Made by a program: the position numbers and the translations under genes. From Achatina immaculata (Eukaryota > Mollusca > Gastropoda > Stylommatophora > Achatinidae): a stretch of DNA of 64,000 nt. Of the stretch, positions 23,201 through 38,200 are shown piece after piece. Location of the stretch: contig CM019701.1 in the NCBI GenBank assembly GCA_009760885.1, forward strand, positions 38,181,197 to 38,245,196. The letters are read 5' to 3'. Under the pieces are notes generated by a model. The model was given only the letters and a program-made list of their open reading frames with translations, was not told the origin of the DNA and made no database searches. Numbering within the stretch: the first letter of the stretch is position 1; each line of letters starts with the position of its first letter.

Positions 23201-26200
23201 TATAATGTCTTATTTTTGAGTGTTGATAGTAAATAAATGTTCTGATTTGCTCTGTTATAAAATCTGTGTATTTCTTGTTAAGGAAGCCCCAAAACCTGGT
23301 AAACAAGGGGATTCTACACCTGACTCAGCCCCCGAAGCAGCAAAGAGAGAGAAGCAGAACAGTAAGTGCTTGTATCTTTGAGGAACCAGTTGTTTTCTGG
23401 TGCATTAATTTTTAAACTGTTATCTGCAGAAACTTTCTAGCCTGTTTTTGAGTGCACACATCAGTGACAAGATGGTTAGTGCAATTCAGTCTTATTTACC
23501 TCAGGGTTGAAGTGCCCCGGTCATTCAGCCATGGAAATGGCACTTACCACCTCTTGGAACCAGGGAAAGAAATGTAGTCATGTAATGATTACATCAGTGT
23601 ACTGATAGGCCACTGTAAGCACTGGCATCGTATTATCATATTCCCTTGGTACTGCAGTGGCATGGCAGGGTGGCTTTAATCTTTGCCCATCTCTCTCTCT
23701 CTCTCTGAACCTTAAGTGCCCAGGGCACATGGGGCTTCCACAAGGGTTTACCACAAATGTCTGTCCTTTGCCTTTTTTTCTGCTCTTGCCCAGGTGAACC
23801 TAACCCATTTATATATATATATATATATATATAGCTTTAGGTACAGTGCAGAGAATGAGGACTGCCTTTCATACAATGCTTTTGTCAGCCTCACAGAGGT
23901 ATTCAGTATTATGAGTAGACTGTGCAGAGAACTTAGGGTAGTGTTTCCTAGCCTTTTTTGGATCATGTCTCACCTCAGTGCCTCAAAAATGTTATATTTC
24001 TCTACACACCCCCCCCCCCCCCCCACACACACACACACCACACCAGGATTCCTATGTATAACTTGCTGTGGTGGGAACACCAGGATTCCTATGTATAACT
24101 TGCTGTGGTGGGAACACCAGGATTCCTATGTATAACTTGCTGTAGTGGGAACACCAGGATTCCTATGTATAACTTGCTGTAGTGGGAACACCAGGATTCC
24201 TATGTATAACTTGCTGTAGTGTGAACACCAGGATTCCTATGTATAACTTGCTCTAGTGGGAACACCAGGATTCCTATGTATAACTTGCCCTAATGGGAAC
24301 ACCAGGTTTCCTATGTATAACTTGCTGTAGTGGGAACACCAGGATTCCTATGTATAACTTGCCCTAATGGGAACACCAGGATTCCTATGTATAACTTGCC
24401 CTAATGGGAACACCAGGATTCCTATGTATAACTTGCCCTAATGGGAACACCAGGATTCCTATGTATAACTTGCCCTAATGGGAACACCAGGATTCCTATG
24501 TATAACTTGCCCTAATGGGAACACCAGGATTCCTCTGTATAACTTGCTGTAGTGGGAACACCAGGATTCCTATGTATAACTTGCCCTAGTGGGAACACCA
24601 GGATTCCTATGTATAACTTGCCCTAATGGGAACACCAGGATTCCTATGTATAACTTGCCCTAGTGGGAACACCAGGATTCCTCTGTATAACTTGCCCTAG
24701 TGGGAACACCAGGATTCCTAACTTGCCATAGTGGGAACACCAGGATTCCTCTGTATAACTTGCCCTAGTGGGAACACCAGGATTCCTATGTATAACTTGC
24801 CCTAGTGGGAACACCAGGATTCCTATGTATAACTTGCCCTAGTGGGAACACCAGGATTCCTATGTATAACTTGCCCTAGTGGGAACACCAGGATTCCTAT
24901 GTATAACTTGCCCTAGTGGGAACACCAGGATTCCTCTGTATAACTTGCCCTAGTGGGAACACCAGGATTCCTAACTTGCCATAGTGGGAACACCAGGATT
25001 CCTCTGTATAACTTGCCATAGTGGGAACACCAGGATTCCTATGTATAACTTGCCCTAGTGGGAACACCAGGATTCCTATGTATAACTTGCCCTAGTGGGA
25101 ACACCAGGATTCCTATGTATAACTTGCCCTAGTGGGAACACCAGGATTCCTATGTATAACTTGCCCTAATGGGAACACCAGGATTCCTCTGTATAACTTG
25201 CCCTAGTGGGAACACCAGGATTCCTAACTTGCCATAGTGGGAACACCAGGATTCCTCTGTATAACTTGCCATAGTGGGAACACCAGGATTCCTATGTATA
25301 ACTTGCCCTAGTGGGAACACCAGGATTCCTATGTATAACTTGCCCTAGTGGGAACACCAGGATTCCTATGTATAACTTGCCCTAGTGGGAACACCAGGAT
25401 TCCTATGTATAACTTGCCCTAGTGGGAACACCAGGATTCCTATGTATAACTTGCCCTAATGGGAACACCAGGATTCCTCTGTATAACTTGCCCTAGTGGG
25501 AACACCAGGATTCCTAACTTGCCATAGTGGGAACACCAGGATTCCTCTGTATAACTTGCCATAGTGGGAACACCAGGATTCCTATGTATAACTTGCCCTA
25601 GTGGGAACACCAGGATTCCTATGTATAACTTGCCCTAGTGGGAACACCAGGATTCCTATGTATAACTTGCCGTAGTGTAAACACCAGGATTCTTCTTTAT
25701 AATTTGCTCTAATTGGAACACCAGGATTCCTCTGTAAGGGCACTTTATCCAGCAGTCTGATATAGCTGAAGAAGGTATTTGCACGATTCTTTATAAAATG
25801 GTCTGTATATATAGACATTTTAATCACTGACTATGATCATTTTTGTTCTTGCCTCATTGGGATTTTTAAAATAAAATTTTCTTATTTTTTCCCCTCTAGC
25901 CACTGAACGTGCTGTAGTTCGGTTCTCCTATGCAGCGGAACAACCAGATGAACTTTCTTTACTCGAAGGGCAAATAGTACGCATCATAGAGAAGGAACTT
26001 GAGGACGAAGGCTGGTGGAAGGGAGAGATAAACGGAAAAATCGGAGTCTTCCCAGATAATTTTGTAGAACTACTGCCAAATGAAGAGGTATGAAGGACAA
26101 CAACTAAAAAATGCTTTTTTTCATAGAACCTTAAAGGTCTTGTAACATTCACAACATTTGAAGTTAATCATGCAAGCAGAGCTGGAAACTGATAGGCTTT

Positions 26201-29200
26201 AGAAAGAGAATTGGTTATGATTTTTTAGCATTTTAAGAAAGCAGGACTAAGTGGCCATTGATAGTGGTATCAAAGTGATATTGATAGTAATACCAAAGAT
26301 CAAATAACTTTGATATAATATGAATAAGAACTTCTCATAGAATACAAAAAAGAAAAATGTAATTGTGTCCATATTAACAGCATCTGTCAGTAGCAAATAA
26401 ATGCATGTGTCTTTGTGACATCAATTTTTAGATATTCAGCTTTGTAAAATGTGCTTTTCTTTTTTTTTTGAAATACAGAATATGATGGCATTAGCTTAAA
26501 AGATTCACTTGAGAGAAAGATTTATAAGTACTGGTTCCTTTATTGGATGATCTTGTGTTATGTGCAAATTTGTGTACTTGGCAACTTCTTTGAAAATCTT
26601 TACAGATCTTCAGGTCAGATCAGGAGTGAGCTGACCTGGATTTCTTTAATTCATGGAGTGGACCTGAGAAGCTGACGTCACAGCACACTTCATAACCGTA
26701 GAAAGTATAATGGCTTCTACCATGCCAGCCAAGTTGAAGTTACTCAGATCCATTTGTTGGGCTGTTTGCTATAAGGTAGAAAAGTTTTGTCAGATTGACA
26801 TCATCAAATTCCTCATCCCAAAGTCGGAGTGTCTCTGTGGAACTGTCTCAAAGCCGTTGGGCCTGACGTGGAAAAAGTGCTCAAGTACAGGCACCAGAGG
26901 CTGGAAAACAACGTTTTCTCCAAGCCAGCCTTACACCAATGTCTTTATGGCAGTCTGAGCAAGACCACAGTCTGCCCTAGCAAGGAAAGGTGCTGAAGTC
27001 AGAGGCCAGAAGGCGCATCGCAAAAATCAGAGTCCACACATTATATATACAAAGAAGAAGAAGAAGAGTGATGTAACAGCTGTTATCAGCTCTGTCTCTC
27101 TGTAACATGATCATTCTTGGCCAGCCTGATGTAGTATTGAAACAGACCAGGTCAGGTTTGCCTGCTACTGTATGGGGGGGGCTGCTATACCCACTACATT
27201 GTGGGTGTTTCAGAAGTTAGGGAAGTAAACCTTTAAAGAGAAATCTAGGAGGGAGGAACCCTAAGGCAAGCTGTGACAAGGTTTTTATTCGGACACTCCC
27301 ATTCAGTACTACTAGAGTCTTATGGATCTTATCCTTCATTGGAGCTAATTGGCAGAGTCAGGAGGGGATTAGTGTAATATGGGTTAGGCATTTTTTCCAT
27401 GTCATTTTCTTAGACAAAATGGGACATTCATTTTATAGAAAAGTCAAACTCCATCCTTGGTTGCAGCTTCGAAAGGAAGGGCAAAACAGTAAATAGCCAA
27501 AATGGTCACAAGCCCTAAAATGCACATAACAACCTACAGGAAACTGGATTCTTGAGATTCTGATTCAGTGAAGGAAGAGAGTTGCATATTCTTCTAGCAA
27601 AACCAGAACAACACCTGCATAAGGTGGGCTTTGCCACACGTAGTTGACTTATTGGCTCTGTTATTGCATCAGGAACCTTTATTGCATCAGGAACATTGTC
27701 AATGTGTTTGTATGTTCCATCATCATCATTAGTGCCTGCTACACAAAGACTTGCAGCAAGTGCTGTAGGGAGTCAGTTTTTTTCTCTGGAAAACTGGAGG
27801 TAGTTAGCACTTTGTTACTTAACTCTTCTCGTGGCACAGAAAAAAACATGAATGTTCCCATCCGTGCCACACAAAAAGCATGGGTCTTGATATGTATAGG
27901 GGGTGTAGTTGTAAAAGTGAATGTACAAAGTATTTTCACTTTAAAAGTATACATGAAAATAGTTGTAAATGTAAGAAGATTTCATAAATTAAGAGTTTTT
28001 TAGGAAAAAAGAAGTAGTGTGATGATTTTAGCTGATAATTGTGTAGTGCTTACCATCGGCGATGCCTAGATCTACTTAAATTTTTGTCCGATCTCATTGT
28101 GTGGTTGCATTCTCACTAAAATAATGTCTGAAATAACCATCTAACTACTTCTCCAGTCCATTTAATAGGTCTAGATGTACTTGGGGTACATTCAGGAACA
28201 GTGGTCGGGTCATAGGACATATCCTTATGCCTTCGAAATCACAATAAATACTGAAATTTCTCCGGTAAAACATCTATTTCGCTCGGTTGTTAGCCACACT
28301 TTAGATTGAACTATGAAAGGTCACCAGACATGCGCAAATAAATTGTGTACAATAAAAAGTTTTACAATAGTTTTATGTTGCAACGAAACAAAATCGCTAT
28401 AACGAACATGGCAGTCACTAGATTAACAGGAAGTTATCACGATATCGACTATGGAAGGGAAGGAGTTAATGATGAGTAGCTGTGTGAGGTATTGGTGTTC
28501 ATAACTGAATTTCTTGGCTAATATTCTTAGATCATCATGGCATTGGTGAAATAAATAGATGATAGAATTTTGTGCCCAAGCATCACCAGTTGGAGAATAG
28601 TGACTTACTAGAGGTAGGAATATGCAGCACAAGATGTAGGTTGAACATTATACGAAGTTTTACTTTGATGGGAAAATTATCCTTTATCCCCAAATGCTGT
28701 AGTATCTGAATTAGATGAGAAACCTACTGAATAGGAACTCTAGGATTTGTATCGAGCAGAAAGACTGCCTGCTAAGCAGAAAAACAAATGGGTAAGGATA
28801 ATATACCTTCAAAAGTACTGTAAGAGCTTATGTATCCCCTGCCACACTTCCACAAGATCCCCAGCCTGTGGTGGAGAGAGGGTGATATATTTCATAAATC
28901 TGTGAGATGCCAAACGGAGAAAGATAAGAGACCGCATGTGACAGACTTTGGTGTAGTTGAATGTGGTATTAAATAAAAATTGATTGATGGCAGCCATTTT
29001 GAAAAACTGAATCTTGTTTTTTTAAAAAATGAATTTAAAAAAAAAAAATTAAAATGTGTTCTTTGAAAATGTCTTAACTTTAGTGAATCTAAAGGAAGAA
29101 TAGGTAGCTATATGTATTACCCATAAAGTATATGTGACCTCTTGTAAAATTTAACTTTGGTTGTGTTATTCCCCAGCCGAGTAAGCCAAAAAAGCCACCG

Positions 29201-32200
29201 CCTCCGACAACGGTTACAAAACAAGCCATCCTCCCAAAATTACCCGATAAAACACCAGTGGGGGACTCTTCAGATGAGAAAATACGAACAGGTAAGCACT
29301 GCTTGCCATGCACCTATGAAGAGTTCAGAGGATACAGAGTGATTGCAGGAGAGTTAACTGTTGTAAAGTAGAACTTTTGAGATGCTTTACGGCAAAGTGA
29401 TTAATGTCCGGTTCTTTCATGATAAAGTTGATTACCACATTGAAGTGTGAGGTTAAAGTTTTCTTATTTTCTTGTTATTTTTCTTCTGTTCATGTCCTTG
29501 TGCTTTGTCCAAATAGTCACGATCCTTTTCTGTTTTCACACTTTACTTCTGTTCATGTCCTTGTGCTTTGTCCAAATAGTCATGATCCTTTTCTGTTTTC
29601 ACACTTTACTTCTGTTCATGTCCTTGTGTTTTGTCCAAATAGTCATGACCCTTCTCTGTTTTCACACTTTACTTCTGCGAGTGTTGCTGGTAGTGTGGAG
29701 TTTTTGCCAGAATGGGCAACTGGACAACCATGATAGAAAAATACTTTTCCCATAGATTTTGTAAAAAGACATTAAATGCCGCAGATATAGCTTATATGAC
29801 AATGTGAAAATGCATTAAACTTACATATAAACTTTTTTTTTCCTAGTTTGAATTTGTTTATTACTGACTCCACACAGGAGTAGTGTAGTTGTTGTGTACT
29901 GACTTCTCATGTGAGGGCGGTGGAGTACAGAACTACAGTCATTAAGGAACAAGCAGATCTTCTCATGGAAATGAGCCTGTGTGTATATTGGACCATGTCT
30001 GAAATTGCAGCTGGTGAATGGAAGCAAAAGAAAAATGTTGCTAACAGAAGTAAACACGACTTTCGTGTGGGTACTTTTATTTCTGTGATATATTTAATGC
30101 TGGTTAAGTCCTTCAGCTTTGCACCCAATTTCTTCTGGAGTTGGGGTAGGAAAGGCGGCCAGGCGTGATACTGACTATATCACCCTCTAGTGTGCTGACA
30201 GGTCAAGGAAAATAAGGGCACTGACGCCATATCCCTGTGTGCCCCTAAGGCATGACAGGGTTACCTTTTATACAGAAATTTGATCTGTGGTGTGTAGTAT
30301 AGCACTGTTTTCTGTGTTAAGATTTTGTTATGTGAAGATAGTGAAGGCACTAGTGCTTGTGATAAGTATACAGGTGTTCCGATTTGTGTCATTTTGAACT
30401 TTACCTGAATGCACTGTTTTCACTCATAAGAGCTGGTAGTCTATGGAAAGCATGGCCACACAACAAGGGAACTTTCTCCCATTGTTGACATCTGGGAGAG
30501 TCTGGGAGATGAAGAGTCAGTGTTTGTGCTCAGACAGGACCTTACAGGCATGCCTAGCTGGTTGTGTTTTGAGAGAAACAGAAGTTTTATATCCCTGTTG
30601 TTTGCTCCTGTTTATTGATTCTTGTTCAGGCATTTTAAGTTTTTGATTTGTTGATGTTATATTGCCATATTTATTGCTGTTACATTGTATGTTCATCATA
30701 TTTTTCATACAATCCTTTTTTTCAGCTTGTGGACTATTGGGTTATGAAACTTAAATAGAATTTTGGAACTTTTTAATAATTAACATGGATTTTCAGCATT
30801 GTAGTAGCATCTTTATTCATACATAATCCTTCCAAAGTATGTCAGAGAAGAGATATATTTGAACAAATAATAAATAATGGACATTATATTTTAACTAGAC
30901 ATTATATTTTAACTTTTCATAGTGTTAAAACCACAATGATAAATTTTAAAACCATGATGATAATGTCATCCTATGATTATTCATACATGATGAATTTATA
31001 AAGAACTTATTTGACAACAGTTATCCAGCTTCATACATTTTTGAGACTGAGAATTCTGTGTTTTTGTAGTCATGAATACATTGTGAAATAGCTGTATTCC
31101 GATTTGAATTATGATTTTTTTTTTTTCTCTATAATTCCAGAACCCCAAGCTCCATCAGTTGGCAAAAAACCTCAGGCTCCACCCCCCATTCAAAAAAAGC
31201 CCCTCAACCAGAAGTCACTTGAGTCAAAGATGGATCAGTCCATTCCAAATCGGCCGGTTGGTGCAGCTAAAGATAAGCCATCAACGAGAGAGAATCACAC
31301 TGAAAATCAGAACTCAGAAGGTTAGTTATGATTTTTTATTTTACAGATCACAAGGCCACTGAGGTCCAGTCAAAATGAATAAAAATCGGTTGATAGTGGC
31401 AGTTCACATAAGTCTGTGGTAAGGAAGTGAAGCCTCATTGGAGTCTGTGTTAAGTATTTTGTACCGCAGTTTTTTGCCATTATTGGCAGAGACTTTGTTA
31501 CGGGACCAGTCTATAGATGCTAGTGTGAGATGCCAGCAGTGAAGATTTTGGTATGAGAGGCATCAAGAGGAAAGGAATATAAAATAGTGGGTTTTTTCCT
31601 AACTTCATGAAGTTGACCTGAAAGTCAGTTTTACCAACAAATTATGTTTCCTAAATGATTTATATCAATACTAATTTATACCACATTAGCCAGTCTGCAG
31701 TACCACAAGAGTCTTTGTGAGTCATGATACATGAGGGTATGTAGGTTGAGGTTTTGCCATTGTTATCACTATGGTTAGCGGCTTGACTCTTCAAATGCCG
31801 CGTGTGGAGTGAAGCTCCTCCCGGTTAAGGAAGTAAATGCGGAAATAAAGGTTGCTGTGCGGCGCCGATGGGAAAAGGTGGTGGAAAGTGAAGTTTAACC
31901 TGGTATGTCCAGTAGTATCGCTACGAGAGCTATACCACGGTGCCTCTGCTCTAGAGGCCGCCTACGTCCGAAATACACCTACACTGGTGAAATATGCCTA
32001 AACCGGCACACACCAGGGTTGGAACTCGATGGCTAGACATGTCATGCCACCTCCGCTCTAGAGGTCGGTAACGCCTGATAAACACCCATACTGGTGAATT
32101 TTGCCTAAACCGGCTCATACCAGGGGTGAATCTTGAAGGCTATGAATGTCACAGTACCTCTGCCCCAGAGGTCGGTCCCGTCCCAAACACGCCCATACTG

Positions 32201-35200
32201 GGAAATGCCTAAACCGGCTCAACCCAGGGGTAGAAGTCACTAGTGGCGAGGATTCGTCCTCCTGGACAAAAGCTCCATCCTGGTCACAACTAGGAAGGGT
32301 AGCAGCCACGACCGCAAAATGCTGAAGTCGGAGACACTGGACCAGGGAAGTCTAGATAGGCAACCACCTCTCACCCGGCGGGGATGTCTGCGTATCCTAA
32401 TCACGCTGAGGTTTTCCGGTGAGAAAGTCCAACCCTGGACTGGATGGGCAACCACCTCTCACCCGGCGGTGATACACGGGTATCTCAAAACACGTCGAGG
32501 TTTTCCAGTGAGAAAGTCCAACTCTGGCTTACGCCTCTCACCCAGCGGGGATGCACTGATATTCCAAACACGTCGAGGTCTTCCGGTGAGAAAGTCCAAC
32601 CCTAGACCAAACTGGTGCAATGAAAACCACGGTGTCACGCAATCCCGCTTCCGAGACCCACCAAGAATACAGGCTAAAGCACTGTGATACTCTGAACCCC
32701 TTGTGGTCCTTTCGTGGAACTCGTGTGGTCTATTTTGGACCACACAGGGGACCACGGGACCTAACGAGGACCACATGCGTGAATTCAGTAGGTTCACAGT
32801 GCGGTTTTTGGTGGTAGAAGTGAACGAAGAAGAAGAAGAAGACTATGGTTAGCATTGAGGCACTGACTTACATCATCATTGTTCATGGTTAGTAGTAGTT
32901 CATGCTCTTGATATGTGCAGTGATACCATTGCACATTATGGCTAGCCATTATTTGATGATATATGTATATATCAGAATAATATTTATAAATAAACACATT
33001 CAGAAAAGCACACTGATGTAGTAAAGTAAACAAGGTCATTGAAATTGACAGCCATTCATGGAGTTTTGGATGCACCTTGCATCATTTTGCAGTACGCCTT
33101 CTCTGATAATTAATTGAATGTTTTCCATCGCTCATCATCAGTGAATGAGTGATGCTAAGCTTAACTACTATCTCCAAGGCAAATCTCAGTTTTCTACAGA
33201 TTCTTATAGCTTCTGCTTTGGGTTAACCGCTCAAGCAGATCTGGCATCATAGATCTGCATGATTTGGGCATTTCTTGCAGTATATATTCAAGATTTCATT
33301 CCTGCATTGACACTTGTATTCGAATGATTATATGAGAACTATATGTACTTGTGTTCTTCCTTATAGTTAAGTACTTTATTATTATTACAATTTATTATTA
33401 TTGTTATTATATGATTTTATATGATTATAAACCTTTCTCATGACAGGGCCATCACAATTTGATGATATTGAGCCAGCAGGCCAGAAGTTAACTCACCTGA
33501 CATATGGCCGCGCCCAGGGACCAAAAAAACGACCACCTTCTACGGTCCTCATTCTTAACGTATGCATGCTTGCATGGCTTCTTAACATTGCTTTGCTTAC
33601 ATGTAATCACATCTGTGACCAGACATAACTGCTTGTCATTTAGATGTAGTAGTTTAGAGTATAAGTATAGGACACCCTATAGGATAGCTAGTTAGCCCGT
33701 AATCCTTTAATCTCTGTCTCTCTTAGTGAAATATGAAAGTTGATATCAACTTGAAAGGAGGAGAAAAACTATATAAATATATCATATCTCAAAAAGTAGG
33801 TTGTTGGTAGGAGAGGGTTAAAGTGAGTTTTTGCTTTTTTTTTTTTTTTTCTGATTTGAAATAGAGTAAAATGAAATAATATATGTAATATTCATTTTGA
33901 TGTTCTCATAGAGTGCTACAAAAAAGAAATTAAGGTAATAAATAATATGTTCATCGAGAGGTAATGTGAAATCAGTACATGAGTGATGTCATGGATAGAA
34001 TTGTCATTACAGAAACTGAGAATAACCCAACTGAAAGTGGATACCTGACACTAGTGGTAAGACTTTGAGGCTGAGCTCAAGCACTTTGGTTAAGAAAAAA
34101 AAAAGTCTCTTTGCAGTGAAGTCTTCCATTTCCCAGTGGCTGTGTCTTGCCATGGAATGTCTATATTTAAAAAAAAAAAATTAATGAAATAGTTATCGTT
34201 TATATTGATGTTTTCAAAGAGGAGTATTATGCAGAAAGTAAGTGTTATTTATTTTCTTGTTCCTACAATAATTGGGCCAAAATGTTTGCTTTCTTGGGAT
34301 GATTATATTTGGTGCATAATCAAAGAGTGTGCTATAATTTATTTTCGTGGGATAATTATATTTGTTGTATAATAATTGTGTGTTATATAGTTTATTCTCT
34401 TTGGATAATTATTTGTTGCATAATCAGAATGTGTGCTATAGTTTATTCCCTCCGGGGGTAATTAGATCTGATCAGCTGGCAAACAAAGCAGAAACCCTGG
34501 GCATCCTACAAATGAATAAAGCAGACATTATAACAGCCACCCTATCAAAATTACAGGAAGATGAACAAAAGAATTTTGAATGCAGTGCCTGTCACCAAAG
34601 ACTGTGTGAAAGGGGAATAAGGAAGGGCGGTGGAAGACATTCAGAACTTTGCGGAAAAGATCGAGCTATATTCAGCCAGTGTGAGACCATCACTGTCCCC
34701 CATCATACACTATGAACAACACTGAGGCTAAAGGCTGAGCACGTTTGGGAGTGTCCTGAGTGCAGCGAGGCTTGTCTCTAGGCCAGCAGCCGAGCATGGC
34801 CGTAGTTCAAGTAGATCTGATGTATAATAAAAGTTGTCTGCTATAGTTTATTCCCTTGAGATAATTGTTGTGTGAGTAAAGTGTGTCCAGTAGTCTATTC
34901 TCTTGGAATTATTAGATCTGATGTTTAATAAAAATGTGTGCTATAGTTTATTCCTTTGAGATAATTAGATCTATTGTGTGAGTAAAGCGTGTCTTATATC
35001 TTATATCTTATATCCTTCCCGTGCCGTTAGACGTCACATAGGGCTCGCAAAGTAGTTCGCCAATTTTTCCTGTCTTCGGCGGAGTCTTTCAACCACAACA
35101 AAAAGCGTGTGCTATAGTTTATTTGATTTCTTGGGAAGGAGAGAAAATTTGAGGTTTATCTTAGTGTTTAAGAAAATATAGTGGAGTTAAATCTAACTTG

Positions 35201-38200
35201 TTTTGGAGAGAAGTGAAAGAGAATTGGTATTTCAAGCATCCATGGGATTGAAATGGTTTTAGTTGGTGGGCATATTATTTTGATGTTGGATGATTGAAGA
35301 ACTTCATATTGGAGAGACTTTCTTGTACAAAGCATGTAACTAGTGAGAGTTGCTATTTCATTTCTTCATAGGATTTCATGAAATGAGACAGCCAATTGCA
35401 ATAGCCAAAGAAGGCTTTCAAATGCAGCAACTTGGCATCTGAGCTAGCTCTCAGTAAAAGAACAACAAGACTGCGATGCATCCCTTAAGAAGAATACTAT
35501 CTGGTATAAAAAAAATGGTGTGTCTATTGGCACAGCACTAGAGTCATTAGAGCCACTGTGTATATCGTCTGCGCACACAACTGCGCATGTCATCAGCGCA
35601 TAAGTCAAATCCATTGCTCTAAAACATATCTGTTATCTGCAGTTCACAGGCTCGATGGGCAATGGGAACCCCAGAGGATAATTTTTAAAAAACTGGTGCC
35701 ATAGGCGACATAGCACGTTCCATGCCACGGACAGCGAAGCTGGACAGGTAACAAGTAAAATCGGCAAAGTCAACTGATGTGCCGTACAGCGTCAACGTAG
35801 GTCACACAACGTGCAAATAGTGTGTGCCAATAGACACAGCCATAAAGAAATGAACATTTCACTAGTATGTTGGTGCCAGAAATGATGATAAGCAGTAGAT
35901 CTTGCTAAACAGTTTCTGCTTGCGTTTAACCACAGGCATTAGTGAGTGATGCTTCATAATAAAATTATATTGGTTAGTGTAGCTCATAAATGTAATTCAG
36001 CGGAACAGTAATTCAGTGAAATTTGAATGAAAGTAAATGATAAAAATTTGTCTTTATTTATAGTGTATTTTGGATTGACATGACAGTGGTAGCCCGCCTT
36101 GAGTTCCTGTCCTTGCTGTTTTTGGCTTGATCTGTTATTTCCCTCCGTTCAGAAATGTGCTAGTTTGTGTGAAAACAGGACAGTCTTTTGGTCAGCTAAG
36201 GAATATCAGAATAAATGTTTGTACTGATAGAACTCTGGTGCAACTGTCCTTTTGAAATGATGATATTGTGTATTACCCGAAGAGACCATACTCTGACTGC
36301 ATAAAATACTGCAGTTGATAATCAGAAAATTCTCAGTTGTATCTCATAATGCAAAATTTTCAGATGAGATGAGTTCAGAGTTTTCTTTGTTATAACTATT
36401 TTTAAGTTACAGCCTGAAGTTATGAAAAAAAAAGACCTATTTTAAGGGGCAGAATAGAGAAATAGGATGAAGAAGTAGTTTTGGAGAAGGTTTCAGACCA
36501 TAAAAAATTAAAGGTGAAGCTAAAATTCCCGTTTCCGTGCCTTTAAGACTTATTGGGGAATACAGTGTTAGGCCCGTATTTTCCATGACCATGAAAGTGT
36601 GATGTGGTCAGTATAATGCCTGGCTGCTTGACCTTCTCAGATTTCTCTGGTACCCATTTTTAGAGGCCGAGTCAAACCCAGGGCTTTTTTTGTGTGTGCG
36701 TACCAGAAAAAATCCCACTGCAGGGACTGAACCCGGTACCACCTGGGTTAGTAAACTGAGCGATTGAAAATTAAAAACTGTAAGAAAATGAATTCTTTAG
36801 ACAAATCATGAGGACCTGACAATCACTTGAGAAAAAAGCAGGATAAGGAAAGAGAAGACCAAGAGAAAAATGTCGTTAATGAGCTGATAAGTGCCACAAT
36901 GAAAGAAAGGCAACTGATGAGTTTTGTCAAGAACCACTCAGGATAGAGAAGCATGATTACCATCACCCGATGGATTGGGTTTTAATGGGTTAACAAAAGA
37001 GTAATGTCTTTGCTAGGTAAAAGATGTCAGACTGGTTTGACTCTGACATGGCAGTTACGGCTCCCAAATATGTTTACTTTTTAAATTTCAGGTCATCTTA
37101 AAAGAATGAGATCAAGACCATGTCTTCATTACTTAAGTGGAAAGATTTTTTAAAAATGGCATTTAAAGATATGATTGTCAGAGACTTCCTTGAAGTCCGC
37201 TGTGTAGGAATTGAATGGGAAAGTTTTAAGATAGTTAGAATTTTTTAACATAAAATGATGAAACACTATTCCATTATTGTTTTATCTGTCTGTGTTATTA
37301 TGTTTGTGATTTATATGTGACTTCCATGTCTTACTGTGTGCATGCAGCCAAAGAACTGTGTCTTGTAGCATAAACAGTAATTTATCAGTCAAGGATTGTA
37401 GTGGACTTCAGGAAGCCACAGTAATGGGTGATGGATTAAGTAGTTCTAAAGCTAAAGCCTGATTATATTACACACATAGCTTTCAGACAAATGGCTGAAA
37501 GTGTTTTATGTGTTCTAGTCTTCAGTATGTGAGGAGCTTAGTTTAAAAAATTATCATTTTATGTTTTCACAAAAAAATGGTCACATTTGAAAATCTCATA
37601 AACTGCCAAAGTGGCTGGGGATTTGTTTAAAAAAAAAAATCTGTTGCATGTGGTATATGATATTCTCTCTTCAGGTGATTTTATTTTTCTTTTATGTTTA
37701 AACAAAATTCTGTTAGTAAAGACACTGTCCAGTTTGCCAGTCAGCGGCCTTTAGCTGATATAGTAGAGTTGAGGTCGGTGAGCCATAGCTTGGCCTAGAA
37801 CCTGTCCCACCTCTCTTTTGATGCCCCCAGTTGTTAGCCTGGGCTGGCTAATGGGGCAGAGATCTCCGTGGTTGCCATGGCAGTGGAGGTTGCACGCCCC
37901 CCCTGCTTTTTTTAGTATCTCCACTCAAGGACTGAAAAAATAGCTGCCATAACTCGCTTCTAAGTCGAAACAATGTATATCCTCAATATCTTCACTGCAT
38001 TGACCGAAAAGAATCTTAGATTACTGTTACAGAGGGATTTGAAAAAGATATTCTGTTACTTTCACATTTTTATTCTGTTGCCTTTTTTTTTTTTTTAATG
38101 ACAAAATTTTTTCTTGTATTATTTTTACTTTTTTTCTGTTATTTTTATTTCTTTTCTTCCGATATTTTATTTCCCTCAGAATTTTTGTTTCATTTCTCTT

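Larger units (their letters stand above)
34230..35135. repeat. Degenerate tandem repeat of about 55 bp, split by two insertions
   Basis: Units contain GTGCTATAGTTTATTC, then GATAATTAGATCTG and TAATAAAA...GTGT. They occur at 34320-34472, 34812-34992 and 35102-35130. The gaps are the LINE fragments at 34473-34811 and 34993-35101, each inserted into a unit with a target duplication. Confidence 0.78.

Noticed and set aside
24030..25735. CRISPR-like array
   Set aside because: Repeats are contiguous 37-bp units with no unique spacers, in a eukaryotic intron. It is a minisatellite.
32319..32687. 122-codon frame in the GAA-tailed retroposon
   Set aside because: Produced by internal subrepeats; in copy 1 the corresponding frame is shorter and differs, so there is no evidence of coding constraint.
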